Shown here: positions 25,067 to 31,492 of the stretch, piece by piece
How positions within the stretch are numbered: position 1 is the first letter of the stretch
How the letters are laid out: every line of letters begins with the position of its first letter
DNA from: Lutibacter sp.
GTDB lineage: Bacteria > Bacteroidota > Bacteroidia > Flavobacteriales > Flavobacteriaceae
Reading direction: 5' to 3'
DNA: 43,955 bases
NCBI GenBank assembly: GCA_030683995.1
Contig: JAUXPH010000009.1
Span: forward strand, 1 to 43,955
Position numbers and translations under genes: made by a program
Notes under the pieces: model-generated
Seen by the model: the letters and a program-made list of their open reading frames with translations, nothing else
What the model was told of the DNA's origin: nothing
Database searches by the model: none

Positions 25067-26023
25067 ATGTCATATAACAAAATATTTTTTGGTTCGCCAG
25101 GAAGTGGCAAATCGCACAAGGCGCAAGAATATGCTTTTGGAAAAAAGCAATTTACTGCAACATTTCACCCTGAATTTGATTATAACAACTTTGTTGGTTC
25201 ATATAAGCCATTATCAATAATTGATAATGGTACTAATAAAATTACCTACTCTTTTATTCCCCAATTTTTCCTAAAAGCGTATGTTGAAGCCTGGAAGAAT
25301 CCAGGGGAAGAAGTAGTTTTGATTGTCGAAGAAATAAATCGTGGTAATTGTGCCCAAATATTTGGAGATACTTTTCAACTTCTTGATAGAGATGATATTG
25401 GTTTCTCGAGATATTTTATAACTGTTGAAACTGAGATAGAAGCTTTTTTAAAAAATGAATTTGTAAATAGTGATTATGATGTTAAATTGCTCGATTTGTA
25501 TTTTCTTAAAAGAGGAACAAGAAACGTAAATCCTTTTTCTATTTTACTAATTCCATCTAACCTTACAATAATCGCTACAATGAACACTAGCGACCAATCT
25601 CTTTTTCCAATGGACAGTGCATTTAAAAGAAGATGGCAGTGGGAATATATCCCAATAAATTACGAAGATGCGTCAGCTTTTTCCTTAAAGATTGCTGGCC
25701 AAAATTACAATCTCAAAACATTTTTAAAAGCAGTTAATGAAAAAATTTACAGTATTACTGAAAGTGAAGATAAGCAAATAGGTAATCGATTTATCACCTC
25801 ACCCAATAACGTAATAGATGAAACTGAATTTGTTAATAAAGTAATGTTTTATTTGTGGTTTGATGTTTTTAAAGATGAAGATTTTAATCATAAGGATTAT
25901 ATTTTCAAATATACAGAAGGCCAAAATATAATTCCGTTTAAATTCTCCGACTTATTCAATGAAAATAAAGATAGTGTCCTAATCGGGTTCTTTGATAATT
26001 TGGGGGTTAAACCAGAAGTATAA
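25067..26023 (+). CDS. McrB-like AAA+ GTPase, restriction motor subunit (LlaJI R1 type)
   Basis: 318 aa, the AAA+ core without the N-terminal DNA-binding domain of classical McrB. Walker A GSPGSGKS (residues 9-16), the McrB-type FHPEFDYNNFVGSYKP (33-48), Walker B VLIVEEINRGNCAQIFGD (84-101), the GTP-specifying MNTSDQS (172-178, compare MNTADRS in McrB) and the arginine pair FKRRWQW (186-192). Such subunits form hexamers that hydrolyse GTP and drive DNA cleavage by an McrC/LlaJI-type partner; the next gene, one base away, encodes that partner. Target recognition must come from the nuclease subunit or the unknown 218-aa protein. Confidence 0.88.
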   Translation: MSYNKIFFGSPGSGKSHKAQEYAFGKKQFTATFHPEFDYNNFVGSYKPLSIIDNGTNKITYSFIPQFFLKAYVEAWKNPGEEVVLIVEEINRGNCAQIFGDTFQLLDRDDIGFSRYFITVETEIEAFLKNEFVNSDYDVKLLDLYFLKRGTRNVNPFSILLIPSNLTIIATMNTSDQSLFPMDSAFKRRWQWEYIPINYEDASAFSLKIAGQNYNLKTFLKAVNEKIYSITESEDKQIGNRFITSPNNVIDETEFVNKVMFYLWFDVFKDEDFNHKDYIFKYTEGQNIIPFKFSDLFNENKDSVLIGFFDNLGVKPEV

Positions 26024-26024
26024 T

Positions 26025-27734
26025 ATGCATTTATTAATCGAAGGTTATAGGTATGATAATAAGTTGCTTTCAACTTTATTGCCTGATAAATATATAACCG
26101 ATATAGGAAATGGTAGAGCATCGACTAATTTTGTAGGCTATTTCAACAGTTCTCAAAAAAGTGGGATGGTTTTAATTCTCCCTAAAATATTCCTTACTGG
26201 TGAATTTGTTTTCAATTCCGTTCCTGTTGTGGAATTGGCAAGTGAAAATTCATTTTCTATTTTGAAGAAATATGATAAATCAAAAACAGAAGCTGATTTT
26301 ATTTATACTTTCTCTCTTACTCTTTTCCTTTGTCTCAAAGAGTTTATTCAAAGAAATCCTGAAACAATAATTATTAATAAAGAAAAATTAAGAAGTATAA
26401 CGTCCAACCTTAGTTATTTCGAAAATACAGAGTTAGATTTAGTTGTTAGTTTATTACAATTCTATAAAAACAACAAATCTTTGATAACTTTTAAAGTAAA
26501 AACTAAACAATCAGAATTAGGAAGGCGTATAAGTTGGAATAAAACTGTAAACAAAACCCTTCCAGTATTTACTGAGAATGATTCGGTTGTATATTTTAAT
26601 CCAATTCAAAAAATAAAACACATAAATTATGAAGATGAATTACTACGTATTTTTTATTCAGTGCTTTTCAAATTTAAAACCGAATATGGTTTTAAGTTAA
26701 TTATTGATGAAAATTATAATATAATTACGGCAACCAATTTTTTAGCATTTGAGCTAAAAGCATTAAAAGTACTAAAGTCTTTAAAGCACAAATATTTTTC
26801 TGATAAATTTAAACATCTTTATAAGTTATTGTACCTCTACTTTCAGAAAAAAAGTGAATCTAATTCTAAAGCTGGTCTAGAAGAATTTATTTTATCAAGT
26901 AACTTTAATATCGTTTTTGAAAATATGATAGATAAACTTCTTTCAGATACAAAAAATATCGAAAAACTAAAATATCAAGCAGATGGTAAAATTGTTGACC
27001 ATATTTTTGAATTTAATTCATTGTTTAACCCTGATAAGATTTTTTATGTCGGTGACTCTAAGTACTATAAAGAAACAACTCAATACGGTGTAAACTCAAT
27101 ATACAAACAACATACTTATGCCAAAAATGTTATTCAATATAACATTAATCTTTTTAATACTGGCATATTATCTCATAATCTACGTTACCGCGACTCAAAA
27201 ACAGAAGGATATAACATTACCCCCAACTTTTTTATTCAAGCATTCATTGATAATAACAATCTTACAGACACGGCAGCTAAATTTCAAAACGACACTGCTG
27301 AAAAGGTAAAAATTAATTTTCAATTTAAGAATAGATTATTCGATAGAGATACTCTTATTATACATAATTTTAAAATCAATTTCCTTTTTGTAGTCCGTTC
27401 ATATTTAACTAAGGATGTTACACTATTAAGTTCTTTTAAAGCACATTCTATAAATTTCATACGCGAAAATATTTTAAACCATTTCCAAAATTATTACTCT
27501 TTTTTTATACTTAGTTCAATTATTCCAATCGATTCATTTATTGAAAAACATTTTAAAATACTAAATGGTAAGATTTATTCTTCATCAGAATTTGATTCAA
27601 GTCCTAATAGTATAATCTTGGCTATTAACAACCAACAAGAGTTTCTCGATGACAATGAAAAATTAATCAATATTATTCAGGCAGATTGTATTTTACAAAA
27701 AATTGACATTACAGTACCAACTAACCAATCATAA
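26025..27734 (+). CDS. LlaJI/McrC-like PD-(D/E)XK restriction nuclease subunit
   Basis: 569 aa from ATG 26025, one base after the previous stop (TAATATG); a longer frame from 25992 overlaps the GTPase gene. The nuclease core is Asp325 (GKIVDHIFEF) with Asp344-Ser-Lys346 (YVGDSKYYKETT), then IYKQHTYAKNVIQYN, the D...DxK...QxxxY pattern of LlaJI-type and McrC/DUF2357 nucleases. An N-terminal region (1-300) would contact the GTPase ring and DNA. Together with the McrB-like protein it should cut unmethylated target sites. A terminator follows about 110 bp on. The name LlaJI-like rests on the motif arrangement and the partner gene. Confidence 0.8.
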   Translation: MHLLIEGYRYDNKLLSTLLPDKYITDIGNGRASTNFVGYFNSSQKSGMVLILPKIFLTGEFVFNSVPVVELASENSFSILKKYDKSKTEADFIYTFSLTLFLCLKEFIQRNPETIIINKEKLRSITSNLSYFENTELDLVVSLLQFYKNNKSLITFKVKTKQSELGRRISWNKTVNKTLPVFTENDSVVYFNPIQKIKHINYEDELLRIFYSVLFKFKTEYGFKLIIDENYNIITATNFLAFELKALKVLKSLKHKYFSDKFKHLYKLLYLYFQKKSESNSKAGLEEFILSSNFNIVFENMIDKLLSDTKNIEKLKYQADGKIVDHIFEFNSLFNPDKIFYVGDSKYYKETTQYGVNSIYKQHTYAKNVIQYNINLFNTGILSHNLRYRDSKTEGYNITPNFFIQAFIDNNNLTDTAAKFQNDTAEKVKINFQFKNRLFDRDTLIIHNFKINFLFVVRSYLTKDVTLLSSFKAHSINFIRENILNHFQNYYSFFILSSIIPIDSFIEKHFKILNGKIYSSSEFDSSPNSIILAINNQQEFLDDNEKLINIIQADCILQKIDITVPTNQS

Positions 27735-27842
27735 TTAAAAACCTTATGCCTTATAAAAATTATCAGGAATTGAAAATATTCCACATTTACAGCAGTATTA
27801 CATTTCGTTTCACTTCACTACATACAGCTTCCAATTCCGCAC

Positions 27843-27876
27843 AATAAGAGCTTTAAAAAAAGCACTTATTTTTTGC
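27843..27876 (+). terminator. Terminator of the restriction-modification operon
   Basis: AATAAGAGCTTT (27843-27854) pairs with AAAGCACTTATT (27859-27870), one mismatch, around a 4-nt loop, followed by TTTT. Confidence 0.65.
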
Positions 27877-28077
27877 CTTTGCGCTTTTTTTAATCCGTTT
27901 CCATAAGAATGGTCTCAACAAAACAGAATGTTTAGCAGGTAATAAGGTGTTCGCAATCCGCTTCATTTTGTTCCATAAAATATATCTGCAAGGGCATTTA
28001 ATAAATCAGACAATATAAACTTGTTTTAATATTCATTGGTAAAACCCTATTTCCGTTAACAAACCCTTGCATATACC

Positions 28078-28124
28078 ACAAATAGCACTACTGCGGTGAC
28101 ACATCCTCGTTTAGTGCTATTTGT
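28078..28124. repeat. 13-bp perfect inverted repeat
   Basis: ACAAATAGCACTA (28078-28090) and TAGTGCTATTTGT (28112-28124) enclose 21 nt containing ctgcggtgacacatcctcg. The right arm runs into tatttta, so it could end a transcript, but no gene ends nearby. Confidence 0.7.
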
Positions 28125-28173
28125 TTATTTTACTTCACACATTACGCGTCTTACTCACGCACAGCTACTTTTG

Positions 28174-28220
28174 TACCCAAACCCTTTAATGTTTTGCTAC
28201 GCAAGACTTTTATTTGGGTA
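28174..28220. repeat. 8-bp inverted repeat with nested stem
   Basis: TACCCAAA (28174-28181) and TTTGGGTA (28213-28220) enclose a smaller ttgc-tac-gcaa hairpin. Nested inverted repeats are typical of nick regions, but also of RNAs. Confidence 0.5.
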
Positions 28221-29054
28221 AAACCGCTGTTTAATAATTTGGCTCGCCTGCTGCTCGCTCGGGCTAAAAAAGGGTGTCACAGTTTTTGAAAGCACCATTT
28301 TGCATATGAAATAACCGTTGCAAGCACATATTTTATTCCGACAAACTACAAGTTTTATCTCACCAAGAATCTGATTAACTTCAAATATTACAACGGATTA
28401 TCACATATTGCAAACGCTCGCAAGAGCAAAGTATTCCGTTCATTGTTCCTCATTATGGCGCTCCGCAAATTGTAATTCAAAACATAATTTTCTAACCCAA
28501 TACCCAACAACAAAACAAAGCATTCAACTACCAAAGCGGAGCGCACACCACTCGTCACGCTTCACTACATAAATTGCCCTTGCCTTCCCCGACGCATCAA
28601 AAACACCGCCACCCTTGCGTGTACCACGTAGGCGTGGGACGCACTTATGCCGCTGGCAACGTGCTCTACCCACACCACCCTCGCTCAACTTCGCTGTCGG
28701 CTCGCGCAAAAATGCTCCTCATTTTTTGCTGCGCTGTGTTTAGTAATTTATAAGAGAAATTATAGGTATTACTTTCTAAGAAATATTCGGAATAAAAAAA
28801 TAAAAAAAGCAAGTAAAATTATTTGGCTACCATCATCCGACGCTATTGGCTATAAAGTTCAAGCCCTCCGGGTTTTTAAAAAAATCTCCACCCCAATATA
28901 AAAACGATTATAAAACAACATTTCAGTAGGGTTGTATTTTTTCAAAAAAACTTGACAGCCAGCCCACGCCAACAAGTAAACTACTTTCTTTTTTTCTTTT
29001 TTCTTTTAAAAATGATTTGTGAGCGAAGCGAAACATAACTTTAATTGCGTTATT

Positions 29055-29489
29055 ATGTCAACTTTTGAAATCAAAACACACCAGATCGGAAGAACCTATT
29101 CCAAACCACATTTTTTTATTCTGAATAAAGGCCTGAACAGTGGAAACCCGATGAAAAAACCCTGCCCGAATTGCTTTGTGCTGACCACACAAACCGATGA
29201 CGCACTGCAAACACTTTTCTACCTATGCCTGTCACTTAAAATAGGGCGTTATTTTGCCTACTATTTGAAAGGAAGCGTTATTCCGTTCATAACAATTAAC
29301 GACTGTTCTAAAGTGCTTAAATCTACTGATTCAAATCTTGACAGCCACCGGGAACAGCTGCAAAAACACATACAGATTATGAATCATATTCAACAAAAAG
29401 AGGAACTCTTAAAAGAAAATCTAAAATCAATTCAGCAGCTTAAAGTTGCTTTCGCACAAAGCTATTTTGCTCAGGGAAATAAATCATAA
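29055..29489 (+). CDS. DUF6943 family protein
   Basis: 144 aa from ATG 29055 (MSTFEIKTHQIGRTYSKPHF); a longer frame starts at GTG 29019 in repeat-like DNA. The pattern KPHFFILNKGLNSGNPMKKP and CPNCFVL, then a segment ending FAYYLKGSVIPFITINDCSK, is one I recognise as DUF6943, small proteins found in Bacteroidota mobile elements. A Lys/Gln-rich helical tail (about 105-144) may form a coiled coil. Function unknown. It follows the long non-coding region and faces a convergent gene, sharing a terminator hairpin. Confidence 0.75.
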   Translation: MSTFEIKTHQIGRTYSKPHFFILNKGLNSGNPMKKPCPNCFVLTTQTDDALQTLFYLCLSLKIGRYFAYYLKGSVIPFITINDCSKVLKSTDSNLDSHREQLQKHIQIMNHIQQKEELLKENLKSIQQLKVAFAQSYFAQGNKS

Positions 29490-29654
29490 ATATTTTAGAT
29501 TATGCAGATTGAAGTCAATTAATATTGTTTTCCTGACCCATATTCCCGAAATCTGAAACGACCTACTTAATGAGGATTGACTAACCTTTATTTCGCATTA
29601 ATATGTACCATAACCCGAACATAATTCACCATTATAGATAAATTAGCGCAAAAG

Positions 29655-29690
29655 AAAAAACCCTCTCAAAAGAAAGGGTTTAATTTTGAA
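29655..29690. terminator. Bidirectional terminator between convergent genes
   Basis: aaaccct (29658-29664) pairs with agggttt (29675-29681). On the minus strand the hairpin is followed by tttttcttttg, on the plus strand by aatttt, so it serves the leftward gene best and may also stop rightward transcription. Confidence 0.7.
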
Positions 29691-29722
29691 GTTTTAGCTT
29701 CTCAAAAAATGTCTGATTTCTT

Positions 29723-30526
29723 TTAGAAAACGTCTTGAATCTTTAATGCGTTACCGGCATTGAATAAATAGTAATTGGATCCTACCATTTGATAAAACTC
29801 AATTCCAATACTTCCCAAAACTGCAACATCAGCAGAAATTGTAGGTGATCCCGGTAAAGTTGCAGTTACATCAATCAATGTAGTTGCTGCATCTACTGGT
29901 GTGTAATCCGAATACGCAATATTTGACATTTCATTCAAAAGAGCATCTGCAGGTTCATAAGATCCTGTAGTTGGATTGTAAACAAAATCAGAAACAACCG
30001 ATAGCGCATTGATAATTCTAAAATGACTTGCTCCCGATGGAATGTTCAAATAGTTCAAAGGATTGAAAGCAGGAATACTTAAAGTACTTTCATTTTTGCC
30101 CACAACAGCAGTCAAAGTAAAGGGAGCATTGAATACACCATAAAATGAAATGTTACGGTTGAAATCCAAACCTTTTAAATATTGAGGTTGTTGGGAAACC
30201 AGAACGGCTCTTTGACCCCTGGCTTCTGAACCATCTTCAATATTTATTTTTTTCATAATTGCTGTTAGACGCCCGGTAAGCTGACTGTCTGACATTTGTT
30301 TCATCAAAGCAGATAAACCAGTTCTAAGTGCCTTTCCTGCATTCGCACAAGCTGCAAACTCAGCCATATTTTCTCGTGTACGAATAAAACTTGGGGCAGT
30401 TTTTACTTGTTCGCCAGTTGGTCCACCTTTTAATCCTGCAAAGTAACCTTGATTACCTTTAATTTTGAAGTGTCTAACTTCTCCTAATGTTCCGACATAT
30501 TTAATATGCCCCTTCTGTCTTGCCAT
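29723..30526 (-). CDS. Conserved Bacteroidota protein of unknown function (MARQKG type)
   Basis: 267 aa from ATG 30526. A longer frame begins at 30685, but its extra 53 residues are hydrophobic noise overlapping the divergent nuclease gene, whereas MARQKGHIKYVGTLGEVRHF is the start I know for this family. Conserved stretch: GNQGYFAGLKGGPTGEQVKT, APSFIRTRENMAEFAACANA, GKALRTGLSALMKQMSDSQL, TGRLTAIMKKI. The first half is basic and possibly nucleic-acid-binding; the second half is beta-rich. Many Flavobacteriia carry several copies. No function is known to me. It is divergent from the nuclease gene, about 100 bp apart. Confidence 0.75.
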   Translation of the reverse strand: MARQKGHIKYVGTLGEVRHFKIKGNQGYFAGLKGGPTGEQVKTAPSFIRTRENMAEFAACANAGKALRTGLSALMKQMSDSQLTGRLTAIMKKINIEDGSEARGQRAVLVSQQPQYLKGLDFNRNISFYGVFNAPFTLTAVVGKNESTLSIPAFNPLNYLNIPSGASHFRIINALSVVSDFVYNPTTGSYEPADALLNEMSNIAYSDYTPVDAATTLIDVTATLPGSPTISADVAVLGSIGIEFYQMVGSNYYLFNAGNALKIQDVF

Positions 30527-30632
30527 AAAAAATTTTTTTAAGTTAAATATATTTACTAAATTTACAACATAAAACGCTATAAATGAACAACTTATATAAT
30601 GCAAATTGATGCATTTTAACGCTAATAAACTT

Positions 30633-31100
30633 ATGAGAAGAAATATTATTCTTAATATCAAAAAAGTAGTAGATGGGGATGGCATTATTGCAGAGGATTT
30701 TCTAACTAAAAAAGAGTTTGAAGTTAGGCTTTATGGGATTGATGCTCCTGAAATGAAATATTGTGATAAAATCAAAAAAGATGAAAAAGAACTTCAAATG
30801 CCTGCTGCTTTACTAATAAAGCTGGGTTATTTATCATTTGAGTTTTTTAAAAGCAATATTACCATAGGGGAAAAATGCACTTTAGTCCAGGAAGAAAATA
30901 ACCATTTTGACAAATACGGCAGATCATTGGGGTATTTAATTTTAAGTAATGGAAGCTCATTGAATGAAATAATGATTAAAAAAGGCTACGCAAAGCCTTA
31001 TGACGCTGTATTTTGTGAAAACCTACCGTTATATCAAAAATGGAATTTAAGTGCTAAAAAATCATCAAAAGGACTTTATAAAATTGTAGATAATTTTTAA
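30633..31100 (+). CDS. Staphylococcal-nuclease-like (thermonuclease) enzyme
   Basis: 155 aa from ATG 30633 (MRRNIILNIKKVVDGDGIIA); in-frame ATG 30609 would add eight residues. Calcium-dependent nuclease fold: VVDGDGI, then FEVRLYGIDAPEMKY holding the catalytic Arg and, eight residues on, Glu, and DKYGRSLGYLIL holding the second catalytic Arg, so the active site looks intact. SLNEIMIKKGYAKPY is also typical. No signal peptide, so unlike secreted relatives it seems to stay in the cytosol. Last gene of the element, ending 107 bp before attR. May degrade incoming DNA or act in element processing; both are guesses. Confidence 0.85.
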   Translation: MRRNIILNIKKVVDGDGIIAEDFLTKKEFEVRLYGIDAPEMKYCDKIKKDEKELQMPAALLIKLGYLSFEFFKSNITIGEKCTLVQEENNHFDKYGRSLGYLILSNGSSLNEIMIKKGYAKPYDAVFCENLPLYQKWNLSAKKSSKGLYKIVDNF

Positions 31101-31144
31101 TATTTTTCATATATTTACACTGTATTACTGCTTCCTAAACCATT

Positions 31145-31168
31145 TTTGTTGGCTATTTGTTGCCCAAT
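31145..31168. promoter_or_regulatory. Right arm-type integrase site
   Basis: These 24 bases match 15008-15031 at the left end with a single mismatch, including TTGTTGCCCA (31157-31166). They lie 39 bp inside the attR core. Confidence 0.6.
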
Positions 31169-31206
31169 CTTCTATAAGCCCAATAGAATATAGCTTCGGT
31201 ACTTTC

Positions 31207-31221
31207 TGTATCGGAAAGTAA
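31207..31221. other. attR core
   Basis: TGTATCGGAAAGTAA, identical to attL. On this side it is preceded by ACTTTC, making an inverted pair ACTTTC/GAAAGT (31201-31206/31214-31219) around the probable crossover TGTATCG, as expected for core-type sites of a tyrosine recombinase. Confidence 0.85.
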
Positions 31222-31492
31222 CTACTTAATACTTATTTGTTAACTATCACTATTTCTTGTAGTTAAATATTTCTTATAAGATAACCAAAGGAGCTGAAAG
31301 AGAAGCTTACGTACCTATTTGTTTGGGATAGCTTTTATACGAACAAAAAGTTTAGCAATGCCAATTGGAATGCATTTTATGTCGAATTGGACGCAGTTCT
31401 TCTTGGTTTTGGTGTTAGTGGCAATGAGCAAAGCGGGTTTTTAAAACCAATATTTAATGGAGACAAATAACAAGATATTCGCCATCTATTTT
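31222..31492. other. Remnant DNA beyond attR (probable older element)
   Basis: The 54 bp after the attR core (31222-31275) match the 54 bp after attL (14913-14966) at roughly 85%. Then 17 bases at 31283-31299 (aaccaaaggagctgaaa) are identical to integrase DNA at 16276-16292 and read TKGAEREAYVPI before a stop. Both fit the left end of an earlier related element reduced by deletion. Confidence 0.5.
31285..31470 (+). pseudogene. C-terminal gene fragment, unrecognised
   Basis: A frame open from 31285 with no in-frame ATG ends at TAA 31468-31470. The downstream part reads FVWDSFYTNKKFSNANWNAF, YVELDAVLLGFGVSGNEQSG, FLKPIFNGDK. The natural-looking composition suggests the 3' end of a real gene whose front was lost; its first few codons overlap the integrase-like scrap in another frame. 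I do not recognise the family. Confidence 0.4.

Larger units (their letters stand above)
27877..29054. other. Long non-coding region with inverted repeats (candidate oriT or RNA)
   Basis: About 1.2 kb with no credible gene; the short frames at 28524-28709 and 28647-28901 have unnatural composition. The base composition changes: 28500-28740 is visibly richer in G+C than the rest of the element. It holds a 13-bp perfect inverted repeat (28078-28090/28112-28124) and an 8-bp one (28174-28181/28213-28220) with a smaller nested stem. A transfer origin, a structured RNA or eroded gene DNA are all possible. Confidence 0.45.
14898..31221. mobile_element. Integrative element at mnmE 3' end (about 16.3 kb), carrying restriction-modification
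   Basis: Bounded by identical 15-bp direct repeats TGTATCGGAAAGTAA at 14898-14912 (end of mnmE) and 31207-31221. Directly inside attL are an HTH gene and a tyrosine integrase; arm-type repeats lie inside both ends. Core genes: integrase, HTH proteins, VirE-N/DUF3987 primase-like protein. Cargo: a four-gene restriction-modification operon, two paralogous unknowns, a nuclease. No relaxase, coupling protein or conjugation gene is visible, so it is either a non-mobilisable island or one mobilised in trans. Confidence 0.85.

Noticed and set aside
28524-28901. Short frames on both strands in the long non-coding region
   Set aside because: Arg/Gly/Cys-rich or unnatural sequences without any recognisable domain or start context.
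30527-30685. N-terminal extension of the leftward MARQKG-type protein
   Set aside because: The extra residues are not family-like and overlap the divergent nuclease gene; the family start is at 30526.
14898-31221. Prophage
   Set aside because: No capsid, terminase, portal or tail gene; content fits a small integrative element.
31285-31470. Complete small gene to the right of attR
   Set aside because: No in-frame ATG; better explained as a truncated 3' fragment.
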